22,321 nt of DNA from a virus: positions 1-22,321 of IMG/VR virus record IMGVR_UViG_3300029448_000487. The stretch is one strand, 5' to 3'. The position numbers were made by a program, and so were the translations under genes. Within the stretch, counting starts at the first letter, position 1. Each line of letters starts with the position of its first letter. Under the pieces are notes generated by a model. It was not told the origin of the DNA and did not search any database. It saw only the letters and a program-made list of their open reading frames with translations. Shown here piece by piece: positions 1 to 8,733 of the stretch.

Positions 1-3000
1 AATATTTAGCTAAATTATCTGATGAATGAAGTGTAGACCATTGTGTATTTATAGTTGATAAAGCCTCTTTCATATTCATAAAAGCAATAGCGTCTCTTTG
101 AGTCGGTCTGTTTTGCCAGTCAAAAATACTAGGAGATATAACTAAACCTTTAGCGTTCTTAGAGGTAAACGAAACTCCAATACCTTCTGTAGGCATTGCC
201 ATAATATTTTGTTCAGTAATAGAACTAAATCCATCAGAAGGTCTTAATTTTCCATCTCCTCCTAAATTAGATTTACCGAAACTCTGAAGATGAGGTATGT
301 GTTTAGCGTCATACGTCTTTGCTGAAGTCTCCCCCATAGCAAGGTCAACTCCCTTTGCTTTCATCTTTTGTGCAACGTCAGGATGATAGATTAAATATCC
401 TTTTCCTAATAATTGATTTTCACCTGTTGCAAAAACGATTGTTTTAGCTCCATTAGCACCGCCCAATTCAAAGCTTTGAGCATCGTTATATTTCCCCTTT
501 AAACTCATTAAAAAAGCCATTAATTCTTTTGAGGCAAACTTAGCACCATCTAACAAAGAACTTTCTAAACTTTTCAGTTTACCTAATTCATTTCTAGCAC
601 TCTTAATAATGTCTGAAACTTGACCGCTTTCTTTTGATCTAGTAAGTTCATAATCTCTTTCCGTAATACCTTGATTATTCCATTTATGATTTGTGTCTTT
701 TTCAGCTATGTCATCTTTAACAATAGCGGTTAAATAAACAGGGTCTTTCATTCCATAATATTTACCTGTATCAATGGATTTTTGAGCAAAATCTTTTATC
801 ATTTGGTCGGGGTGATTTACAGCAGACCATTTTACAACTTCTGAATTAACTGGTTGAGTAGTTCCTCCATCTGATAACAACATTCTTTTAAATATATTTG
901 CTTGAATTTTAGCAACTTTAGACTTGTCATAGTCTGTTCCTGCCATTTCTTTAATTAATTTCTTAAACTCACTTCTACCTCCATTGTGATCTAAATAAGG
1001 CATCATAAGTTTTAACTCAACTTCATGTCTCTTTAAATTTTCAACCTTATCCATCTTGTTTTCATAAAGGTCTTTAAACACTCTTTCAAATACTTTTCTT
1101 TCGCCACTTTGAAATAATTTTCTTGTCTCTGTGTACCAATTATCAAATTCTTTATGTAAGACTCTAAGATTTTCTTTTGTTGCGGTAAAAAGAACTTTAT
1201 TCATAGGAGATACTCTCGTATAAATAAACAATTCTTTTTCAGTATTTAGAATTTCTCTTAATGTTTCAGATTTTATTTGAGGGTCAATACCTTGAAGTTG
1301 TCTTAAAATGTCTTCTGTTTTCCCTGCAAAACGAATCGCTTTGTTAATTATGGATTGAATTTCAGTAGGACTGGAAGCCATCGAGTCTATGCTAACGTTT
1401 CTTACTCTACCTGCTGTTTCCATTCCTACCATTTCATTTAAATAAATAACTTTCAGTCCTTTTTGTTCAAACCAACGAGTGTTAGGGTGTTCAACTACTG
1501 TTTTATTGTTGTCTATCTTTGCAATAGAGCTTCCAGAGTTAACCCTGTTTGTAGGAGAAACTCCTTGTAAAGTCATAAAAGAAATTTTTCTTGAGTTGAC
1601 TTGATTTAAGATTATTTCAGCGGCATCTTCTCTAAGAAATTTATCCCATTTTGACAGCTTTTGAGCATCTGTTAATTTTGGATCATTTCCTATAACTGTC
1701 CTAATATGAGTTTCAAAAGCTTTTTGAGGGTTGTCTAAAATATCTTGTTTTACATTTTCTAAAATTTTACCGTCTTCTCCAAGAAGATTGTAATTCTCAA
1801 GGATTTCAATAACTGATCTATGCTTTGAATGGATTGTCCTTTCTTTCTCCGCATTTTTAGTCAATTCCATAACATCATTATGTAAGATATGGTCTTTATT
1901 CATAACAATGCTTTGTCCAATAGACTTTCTTAACTCTCCAATCATTCCATATAAATCTCTGAAATTTCCACCTTCAGCAATATCATTTAGTTGCTCAGTA
2001 AGTGGTTTGATTGACTTGTTTTTACTATCAATATCAAGATTATGAATCTTTCTTGATAAGTTTTCTATTAAACTTGTTGCAATCTCTGGAGTAATCCCAC
2101 CACCTTTTTGACCATCATAAGCAAGGTTTTGTATTTGAACAACTAACTCTTGCATTTGATCTACTGCCTGAGATTCATGTTCATATTTCCTATGAAGAAT
2201 CCTAGATATAGGCTCCATATATCTTTTATTAATTTCAGCTAGTTCTAGTTCATTTTTAGTACCAACAATATCAGAACCTTTTAATCTGAACGAATCAGCA
2301 TATTTATCTAAACTATCTATAACTTCATCAATCTCATTTTTTGCATCTTCAGATTTATATTTATTTCTAAGCCTTATAAGATTTTCTCTTATTTTTTCTA
2401 CATCTCTTAAAGGACTGTCTGCTTGCCTATTTGGACTTTCAAGCTTTTCTTGTAAAGCAGTAATTTCTACATGAACATCTTTAATCTCTTTCTGCATGTT
2501 CATATCTTTTGATTTAAGATTAGAGAAGACCTTATCTGCATTTAAAATAGTATCACTTAAATTCTGCTCACCAAGTGCTTTGTAAATTTTAATAAAAGCT
2601 TCAGGGTCTACCTGTTCTAAATAGCGTTTATTACTATCTGTAAACATAAAATCTTTTTCTACTGCATTGGTTCCTAATACATTTTTTATAGTAGTAACCG
2701 CTCTTTTAAATAACTCTACTTCAGCTTGAGGAACTTCTCCACCTATATAGTCTTGCTTTAAAAATTCTTCAACTGCTTTTGCACTTGGTATAACTAGCTT
2801 ACCTCCCTCAATAATAGCTAACCCTTCATTTCTTAACATAGCGTGTATTCTGATCTGCCTTGAGTCTGTATTCGAGGTTCTCATTACTCGATTAAACATC
2901 ATAGCTCTCATTTGTTGAGTCCAATTGGATCCCCATTCACCTATGAATTCGTTAGTAAGTTTTCTCCAATTATCCACTAAAGGCTTAATTTGCCCTCTCT

Positions 3001-5608
3001 CTAATTTTCCTTTCGTTGAAACACTAACTTTTGCTGTTCCTCCTAAAGCTTCTTTTCTTAGTTCAAATAAGCTTCTTAACTCATCTAAGTCTCTACTAAG
3101 CTCTTTAGATTCCTCTTTAGTTAATTTATCAGATTTAATTAATTTTTTATAAACATCTATGGATTCAGCATATCGACCTTTATCCCCATTTAAACCAAAA
3201 ACATCATCTAGTTGACTAGTAAATAACCTATCCCCTTCTAGTTTGCTTTTTCCTTCTATAATATCAGCCAACCTCTCAGCAGATTCAATGGACTTAGCAG
3301 TTTTAAAATGTTTTATAAATGCATTGTCTGTAGGATGTAATTGAATCTTCTTACCACCAAATTCATTGGAAAGAATATCCATGTGTTTATTAATAATTTG
3401 CTCAGTTTGTCTTAAAAAATCATCTTTATCTTTTACTTTATTATTCCTAACCGCTCTTTCTACTAAGACATCTAAAGACTCTCTCCTACTCTGAAGGGGT
3501 CCTTCAAGCTCTCTGAGGGATTCCATAGTGCGTATGAGATCGTTTACAGTGTGTGCAGGTCCTTTGTCTACCCCTTGAGCATCAGAGATTAAACGACCTA
3601 TTACCTTACCTTCTTGATTTACTGAAATATCGTAAAGTTCTCCCAACTCATTTAACATGTTTTTATAAACTTTTAACCCTTGTTTAGCAGGCTCAATGGA
3701 TATTCTTGATAAAATTCCCTCAATTTGTAATTGAGAAATGTTATTGCCATCTTTAAACTTTAAATCCCCTAAGTGTTTTGTTAGTTGATTAAGTGTTCCT
3801 TCAGAAAGAGTTTTAACTTGGTCAGAAAGATTTCTATGATTTTCACTTGAATTGTGTTTCATTACATCATAAAGTTCTAGAATAGCTTTAGTCTTTTGAT
3901 GTTTTTCGTGAATATAGCCTTTATCACCTGTTGTTTTTGTGACTGCATTTTCCATAAGGCTATCAACAGTTTTTATGATATCTGACCCCATTTGACTTGT
4001 ATGAAGCACTGCTCCAATAGCTGCAGCGTCACTCTGTCTATCATAAAACTTTAACTTGCTTTTAACGTTATCAACATTCATACCTAACTTAGAAAGCGTA
4101 TTGTGATAAGGAGTAAAATCAGCCATATAAGTCGCTTGATTTTTAGCACCCCAATGTCCTCTCCCTTTTGTCATAATAGCAGACATAAACATGTGAGCAG
4201 ACATTTCACCTACATCCATATTTGCTAATTGAGAATCGTCAAACATCCAACTATGGTTCATAGCTAGAACACCTGCACCCATTCTAGTAAGAGTACCAGG
4301 ATTTAATAAGTCTTTTGCGTACTTAGGAGCCCAGTTCTTTATAAACTCTTTAGAGACTGCTTTTTTCATATTATTTAAGATAAAAGCAACTTCATTTATA
4401 GGCATCTTATCTAAATTCTTTAGAATGTCATCAACTCCATCATAAACTCTACCTTTAGAGTTCTTCCATCCAGCTCTAGCTAAACCTGAAGTCGTCATAA
4501 GTTGCTTTGACTCTCCACTTACCATGAGTCTCATAATATCTCGAACTGTCTCATCTCCATGTTTTTTAGCTATCGCTCTATAATTTGTATTGTTATAGCT
4601 TTTTAACAATGCATTTAATCCATTCCTAAGTTTTTCACTACCACCAGACTTTTGTGACCATAAAACATTAGGAATAGCTCTAATTGCAGGGAATGTTAAA
4701 GAGGCAACAAGAGAATGCTTTAAACTGCCTATAATTTCATCGTTTTCCCACTCGCTATCTAAAGGATTAAACCCTTTACCGCTTCGATTCATAGAGTCTA
4801 TTTTGCCTGCTATTAAACCATGTACCCCCATTAAATACATGTCATTAACTGCCATCCCTAAATAATCAGATACTTTTCCACTAATCCCTTCATTAAGACC
4901 TTTTTTCTTTAATGTTCGAGCAAACCATTCTCCTAAATCATTGACATATTTACCTTTGCCTAACTCAGTTACATAATCAGTTGATAAATCAAAAAGTTCT
5001 TTATCTGTTAATTTAATTCCATTCTTTTCAAAAGCTTCTTTTAAGATTCTAGAACTTGAGGTTGTTAATGACGAAGAAGCGTTTACAGATGCTTTCCCTG
5101 TAGTGTTTAAATCTTTTATCCATCGAACAACATTATCATCTGTTCCAAAATCAGTTAAGGTATCTTTTGATATTTTTTGAGCTTTATAATAGTCGTCAGC
5201 TTTTAAAGCACCTTTGGCGATAGTATTTTGACCTGCTTTTGTAATAAATTTATTTGCCTTTAGACCCTTTGTTGCTAACCTACCACCTTTACCGAGCAAA
5301 CCAAATGCTCCAAAAGGAGTCATTAAAGACCCTCCCTCACCAAGAATCCATCCCGCTTTACCTGCAGTGCTTAAATCTTCCCACTCTTCATTTTCATAAG
5401 CTAGTTCAGAAGCACCAAAAGTAGACCCAGAAACAAACCCTTCACTTGCGTTCCATAGAAACTCCCCTACACTGTCCAGTAGACTAGAATTGTCTATCGG
5501 TGCTATTGGAGTGTCGCTTAAATGAGCATATTCTTGAGGGGTGTAATCATTCCTTTTTTCAATTTCTTGCCTTTTAAGACTCTCTACATATTTTTCAGGT
5601 ATTTTCAT
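1..5608 (-). CDS. Giant virion/ejection-type protein, at least 1,869 residues, C-terminus beyond left edge
   Basis: One frame is open without a stop from the ATG at 5608 to the left edge. I read it codon by codon, and it gives 1,869 residues with no end. The start overlaps the stop of the 752-residue gene as TAATG; a weak GGGAT lies about 9 bases upstream. Residues 48-112 form a Gly-rich amphipathic/hydrophobic stretch (EFLWNASEGFVSGSTFG, later GAFGLLGKGG) typical of membrane-active internal virion proteins. The middle (about 250-1,500) is mostly helical and charged with coiled-coil character. Near the edge, about residues 1,687-1,764, comes DGAKFASKEL, then a beta-rich stretch, then a GVD...SAK motif. 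This loosely recalls barrel segments of phage-encoded RNA polymerases, but no DxDGD motif is inside the window. Size and position last in the virion operon fit an injected protein, either a large ejection protein or a virion RNA polymerase. The first is better supported; the exact function is not established. Confidence 0.85.
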   Translation of the reverse strand, partial: MKIPEKYVESLKRQEIEKRNDYTPQEYAHLSDTPIAPIDNSSLLDSVGEFLWNASEGFVSGSTFGASELAYENEEWEDLSTAGKAGWILGEGGSLMTPFGAFGLLGKGGRLATKGLKANKFITKAGQNTIAKGALKADDYYKAQKISKDTLTDFGTDDNVVRWIKDLNTTGKASVNASSSLTTSSSRILKEAFEKNGIKLTDKELFDLSTDYVTELGKGKYVNDLGEWFARTLKKKGLNEGISGKVSDYLGMAVNDMYLMGVHGLIAGKIDSMNRSGKGFNPLDSEWENDEIIGSLKHSLVASLTFPAIRAIPNVLWSQKSGGSEKLRNGLNALLKSYNNTNYRAIAKKHGDETVRDIMRLMVSGESKQLMTTSGLARAGWKNSKGRVYDGVDDILKNLDKMPINEVAFILNNMKKAVSKEFIKNWAPKYAKDLLNPGTLTRMGAGVLAMNHSWMFDDSQLANMDVGEMSAHMFMSAIMTKGRGHWGAKNQATYMADFTPYHNTLSKLGMNVDNVKSKLKFYDRQSDAAAIGAVLHTSQMGSDIIKTVDSLMENAVTKTTGDKGYIHEKHQKTKAILELYDVMKHNSSENHRNLSDQVKTLSEGTLNQLTKHLGDLKFKDGNNISQLQIEGILSRISIEPAKQGLKVYKNMLNELGELYDISVNQEGKVIGRLISDAQGVDKGPAHTVNDLIRTMESLRELEGPLQSRRESLDVLVERAVRNNKVKDKDDFLRQTEQIINKHMDILSNEFGGKKIQLHPTDNAFIKHFKTAKSIESAERLADIIEGKSKLEGDRLFTSQLDDVFGLNGDKGRYAESIDVYKKLIKSDKLTKEESKELSRDLDELRSLFELRKEALGGTAKVSVSTKGKLERGQIKPLVDNWRKLTNEFIGEWGSNWTQQMRAMMFNRVMRTSNTDSRQIRIHAMLRNEGLAIIEGGKLVIPSAKAVEEFLKQDYIGGEVPQAEVELFKRAVTTIKNVLGTNAVEKDFMFTDSNKRYLEQVDPEAFIKIYKALGEQNLSDTILNADKVFSNLKSKDMNMQKEIKDVHVEITALQEKLESPNRQADSPLRDVEKIRENLIRLRNKYKSEDAKNEIDEVIDSLDKYADSFRLKGSDIVGTKNELELAEINKRYMEPISRILHRKYEHESQAVDQMQELVVQIQNLAYDGQKGGGITPEIATSLIENLSRKIHNLDIDSKNKSIKPLTEQLNDIAEGGNFRDLYGMIGELRKSIGQSIVMNKDHILHNDVMELTKNAEKERTIHSKHRSVIEILENYNLLGEDGKILENVKQDILDNPQKAFETHIRTVIGNDPKLTDAQKLSKWDKFLREDAAEIILNQVNSRKISFMTLQGVSPTNRVNSGSSIAKIDNNKTVVEHPNTRWFEQKGLKVIYLNEMVGMETAGRVRNVSIDSMASSPTEIQSIINKAIRFAGKTEDILRQLQGIDPQIKSETLREILNTEKELFIYTRVSPMNKVLFTATKENLRVLHKEFDNWYTETRKLFQSGERKVFERVFKDLYENKMDKVENLKRHEVELKLMMPYLDHNGGRSEFKKLIKEMAGTDYDKSKVAKIQANIFKRMLLSDGGTTQPVNSEVVKWSAVNHPDQMIKDFAQKSIDTGKYYGMKDPVYLTAIVKDDIAEKDTNHKWNNQGITERDYELTRSKESGQVSDIIKSARNELGKLKSLESSLLDGAKFASKELMAFLMSLKGKYNDAQSFELGGANGAKTIVFATGENQLLGKGYLIYHPDVAQKMKAKGVDLAMGETSAKTYDAKHIPHLQSFGKSNLGGDGKLRPSDGFSSITEQNIMAMPTEGIGVSFTSKNAKGLVISPSIFDWQNRPTQRDAIAFMNMKEALSTINTQWSTLHSSDNLAKY

Positions 5609-7866
5609 TAATAATTATCCCAACTGCTGTAATAAGGTTTTACTCTATTTGCCCAATCTCTAAACCCTCTAATCGTATCTAATTTATCTACATAATAGAA
5701 ATAGTCTTGCATTTTAGGATCGCTAAAAAACATATCTTCGTAAAAAGAGTCAGGAATGACTTCTTCTAAGTCTTGACCAGAAATCAAATTATCCCAATGG
5801 TCTTGGCTTAAGTTTGTGTCAATAGTAGGGTCACTATCTATTGTTTGGAGATAAGATTGAAGGCTCTTTGGGTCAGAATCTAAATAGTTTTCAAGCGTGT
5901 CTCCTTCCGAAGCTCCGAAGTTAAAATTTTGTTGTTGTAAATCTGTGAGTGGTTTAAGAATATTTTCTTTTTCTACAATAACGTTCTCATTTTTAGGAGC
6001 AACTTTAGGAGGCATTTCCCCTTGAGCGTTTAATCTTTTTATCTCAGAGACTAAATCATAAAACTCTTTGCCTGACTTTTTCTCTAATATCTTATCTAAA
6101 GATGCAATTTGAGCTTCTTTTGCTCTAGAGTGTGCTTTTTGGTTTATCTGATCCCAACTCATATCTATTGTAGGATTCTCATTTAAAGCTTCTTGAATCA
6201 TTCTAGGCATTGATTTTTCACTACTAATCCATCCTTGAAGCTCATTAAACCCATAAGGGTCTATCACATCTTGAAGATTATTAAACGAACTTTGTAACTC
6301 ATCATAATATGCATCGTAATAAGGAGAGTCTAAATTAAGTTGCCCACCACCAAAAGCTCTACCTAATGTATAATTGTCTCTAGATGCTACCCCTCCTCTA
6401 ACATAAGCGAAATCTGTTATCTGATCAGAATAAACATCTCTTTCATCTCCACCACTATCTTTAAGTCTATTCAATGCATTAAATACATCTGTACCATCCA
6501 TCCCATCTAAAACAGATACTAGCATTTCTTTTTCTGTCTTAGGGGTAGTTGGTAAGGCTTTAGGTTTTATGTCGTATAAACCACCTATTTCTTTTATTAA
6601 AGTTGATTTTTGATCAACTGGAATATCGGATGTATTAATTGTTTCAACAAGATTTCTAGCTTCATCATCGGTGCTGATGTTTGCAAGCTGACTCTTAAAA
6701 GTGTCTGGTTTAAAAGACTTCTTGACTAATTGATATGGATTTGCATCATTCTTAATATTAGCCATTTCCATAGAATTTTGATCCATAGCATACATATTTG
6801 CAGACATACTTGGATGACTTCTTATTATTTGTAACAATTGCTCACTATTGGGATGCACTGCTAGTTGATTTAAAAAATCAGTAGAGGTTGTATTTAAAGC
6901 TAATGATTGTAAATCTAATACAAGTTTTTCAGGAACATCCAACCCTGTCTCTTCCTTTATTCTTCTCCATGTTTTAGCAGGATTATTTGTTTCATCATTT
7001 TCTAAAACACCTTGGATTATCTTAAAACTATCATCGCTTTTATCTATTAAAGGCTGAATTTTAGCTTTATAGGCTTGTTCTTTCTTATTTTGGATACCTA
7101 GACTACCTCCAGGATTTTCTTTATCAAATGAGGCGTTAAGACCTGCTAAAGCAAAAAGTTGAGAACTTTTATCGCTATTATTACGATAGTATTTTTTCAT
7201 ACTTTCAAAATCATCGTAATCTAAAACCCCATCTTCTCCTGCAAAGTCTGAAGCAAACTGATCAAAAAATCCTTTTTGATTTAATAATTCTTGAGTGTGA
7301 GTCTTTAGTTTATTATCCAAAAAGGCTTGCACTTCAAGTTTCCTATCGTATTCATTTTTTGCCTTACCTAGCCTTTTTTGTGTTAAGGAATCACTCTCTT
7401 TAGTTTTATATAAAGGGTTGCTAAATTTTAAATCTGATATATCGGCAGCAACTCCATAAGCGGTTTCATAATTAATCTTTTTTAATGCAATACTATTTTT
7501 TATTTCCTTAAGAGATTGTAAAGTTGATTCATACTCTTGTACTCCAAGAGCATACTCTCTTTTATCTTTTAAATCACTTTTTTGATCTATTCTCTGATTG
7601 TCATAAATTTCTTTATTATACGCTCTTGTTTCAGTTAAATCATTTGCTTGATCGAGTCTCTGCTTATCATAAATCCCTTCATTGTACTCTCTGTTTTCTG
7701 CTATCTCCTCTTTCCTTAGTCGTCTATTTTCTTCTATCTCATCTTTCCTGTATGCTCTATTTACTTGGTTCTCTCTCGCTTGTAAATCAGATTTATATAT
7801 AGAAGTTGCTCCACTAACTAAAATATCTAACCCTTTTAAAACCGCATTTATATTATCATTTGCCAT
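5608..7866 (-). CDS. Internal virion/ejection-like protein with N-terminal hendecad coiled coil (752 aa)
   Basis: The ATG at 7866 has AAGGA six bases upstream, formed partly from the stop of the preceding gene. No enzymatic motif is recognised. After a short hydrophobic N-terminus (VLKGLDILVSGATSIY), residues 27-103 form seven consecutive 11-residue repeats, each ending in Arg. This predicts a long right-handed helical bundle. The rest is polar and helical. Residues about 205-225 hold an EF-hand-like loop (GEDGVLDYDDF). The C-terminus is acidic and aromatic. It sits between two other ejection-type proteins and directly before the giant gene, with a one-base stop/start overlap, so the two are probably made together and packaged together. 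Assignment as an internal virion protein rests on context and repeat architecture, not on a recognised family. A tail fibre is less likely because beta structure is lacking. Confidence 0.85.
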   Translation of the reverse strand: MANDNINAVLKGLDILVSGATSIYKSDLQARENQVNRAYRKDEIEENRRLRKEEIAENREYNEGIYDKQRLDQANDLTETRAYNKEIYDNQRIDQKSDLKDKREYALGVQEYESTLQSLKEIKNSIALKKINYETAYGVAADISDLKFSNPLYKTKESDSLTQKRLGKAKNEYDRKLEVQAFLDNKLKTHTQELLNQKGFFDQFASDFAGEDGVLDYDDFESMKKYYRNNSDKSSQLFALAGLNASFDKENPGGSLGIQNKKEQAYKAKIQPLIDKSDDSFKIIQGVLENDETNNPAKTWRRIKEETGLDVPEKLVLDLQSLALNTTSTDFLNQLAVHPNSEQLLQIIRSHPSMSANMYAMDQNSMEMANIKNDANPYQLVKKSFKPDTFKSQLANISTDDEARNLVETINTSDIPVDQKSTLIKEIGGLYDIKPKALPTTPKTEKEMLVSVLDGMDGTDVFNALNRLKDSGGDERDVYSDQITDFAYVRGGVASRDNYTLGRAFGGGQLNLDSPYYDAYYDELQSSFNNLQDVIDPYGFNELQGWISSEKSMPRMIQEALNENPTIDMSWDQINQKAHSRAKEAQIASLDKILEKKSGKEFYDLVSEIKRLNAQGEMPPKVAPKNENVIVEKENILKPLTDLQQQNFNFGASEGDTLENYLDSDPKSLQSYLQTIDSDPTIDTNLSQDHWDNLISGQDLEEVIPDSFYEDMFFSDPKMQDYFYYVDKLDTIRGFRDWANRVKPYYSSWDNY
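7558..7788 (-). repeat. Seven tandem 11-residue (33-base) coiled-coil repeats
   Basis: These bases encode residues 27-103 of the 752-residue protein. The units end in Arg: AYRKDEIEENR, RLRKEEIAENR, EYNEGIYDKQR, LDQANDLTETR, AYNKEIYDNQR, IDQKSDLKDKR, preceded by a more diverged DLQARENQVNR. Units alternate, so a 66-base higher-order period (YNxxIYDxQR + DQxxDL) is also visible at DNA level. This suggests growth by tandem duplication. Confidence 0.8.
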
Positions 7867-7875
7867 AATTAATCC

Positions 7876-8733
7876 TTAACTAAAGTAACTATCTAGTTCG
7901 CTTGTATCTCCCTTGTAATCCTTATCTGTAGCACTTTTATAATCAGTTAACAATGCATTGTACTGCATATTCATTCTTTGCAACAACTCTGTTTCACTTT
8001 GATCTCGTTCCATAAAAGCTTTTTGTTGACCCATGTTAAAACTATCTAATCCGATTTTCTTAGACTGTTCTTCCATTCTATTTATGCCTGTATTAGACGC
8101 AAAGTCACTTTTAGATATCATATTGTCTGCAGTGTTTCTAGCTTTTTGAAAGTTTGTATTAGCAGTTAAGGTGTTTTGATCCATAGCAAAAGATTGTTTT
8201 TGATCTAAAAATCCACCTTCTCCTAAATTCTTATCTAAGGAAGTTTGAATACTTTTCATTCCACCATCTATTGCCTTATCGGCGGCTTTCTTTTCATGGT
8301 ACTTGCTATCCTTATCAAAACTAAACGCCTTCTTATCCCCAGCACCTGAAAGCCACCCCCCAATTCCATCATTTCCAAGAGTATGATCCCATGCATTTTT
8401 TGGATTTACAATAGAATCTTCCCATAAAGGATTAAGGTCGCTAAATTGAAATCCCGAACCGTCTGTTACATTACTAATAGTTTTTTTTGCAGGATTTCCA
8501 ACGTTTTTATTCCACCAATCTTTAAGTCCATATTCTTTTAAGTTTGTCATAGGGTTGGTTGTACCTGAACCATATACTGCACTTGGATCATTAACAAAAC
8601 TAAGAACCATATCTTCACCTTTGTCTTTTAAAGTATCTACTAAATAAGACTCAAAAGCAGTTAAGTGAGATTCTTTTCCTTTAATCTTTCTTATTTCGGT
8701 GTCTCCACCTCTACCATAATTCTTTTTATGCAT
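7876..8733 (-). CDS. Internal virion-like structural protein (285 aa)
   Basis: The ATG at 8733 overlaps the stop of the upstream 335-residue gene as TAATG. The N-terminus contains GRGGDTEIRKIKGKESHLTA followed by an acidic helix and a YGSGTTNPMTNLKEYG segment. From memory, a GRGGDT...H patch followed by a GSGTxNPxTxLxEY patch recurs in phage internal virion or tape-measure-like proteins. Residues 120-145 are Gly/Trp-rich (GGWLSGAGDKK), and the C-terminal half is polar, helical and Gln/Asn-rich. There is no signal peptide or full transmembrane helix. It lies in the run of four ejection-type genes. I infer a minor virion component delivered with DNA; no enzymatic function is visible. Confidence 0.8.
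   Translation of the reverse strand: MHKKNYGRGGDTEIRKIKGKESHLTAFESYLVDTLKDKGEDMVLSFVNDPSAVYGSGTTNPMTNLKEYGLKDWWNKNVGNPAKKTISNVTDGSGFQFSDLNPLWEDSIVNPKNAWDHTLGNDGIGGWLSGAGDKKAFSFDKDSKYHEKKAADKAIDGGMKSIQTSLDKNLGEGGFLDQKQSFAMDQNTLTANTNFQKARNTADNMISKSDFASNTGINRMEEQSKKIGLDSFNMGQQKAFMERDQSETELLQRMNMQYNALLTDYKSATDKDYKGDTSELDSYFS

Noticed and set aside
2925-3152. Plus-strand 75-residue frame
   Set aside because: It is antisense inside the giant gene, with Ser/Leu-rich composition and no start signal.
7524-7879. Plus-strand hydrophobic frames of 65 and 92 residues
   Set aside because: They are antisense to the hendecad coiled-coil coding region. The complement of charged repeats gives Leu/Phe/Ser-rich products; no ribosome-binding site was seen.
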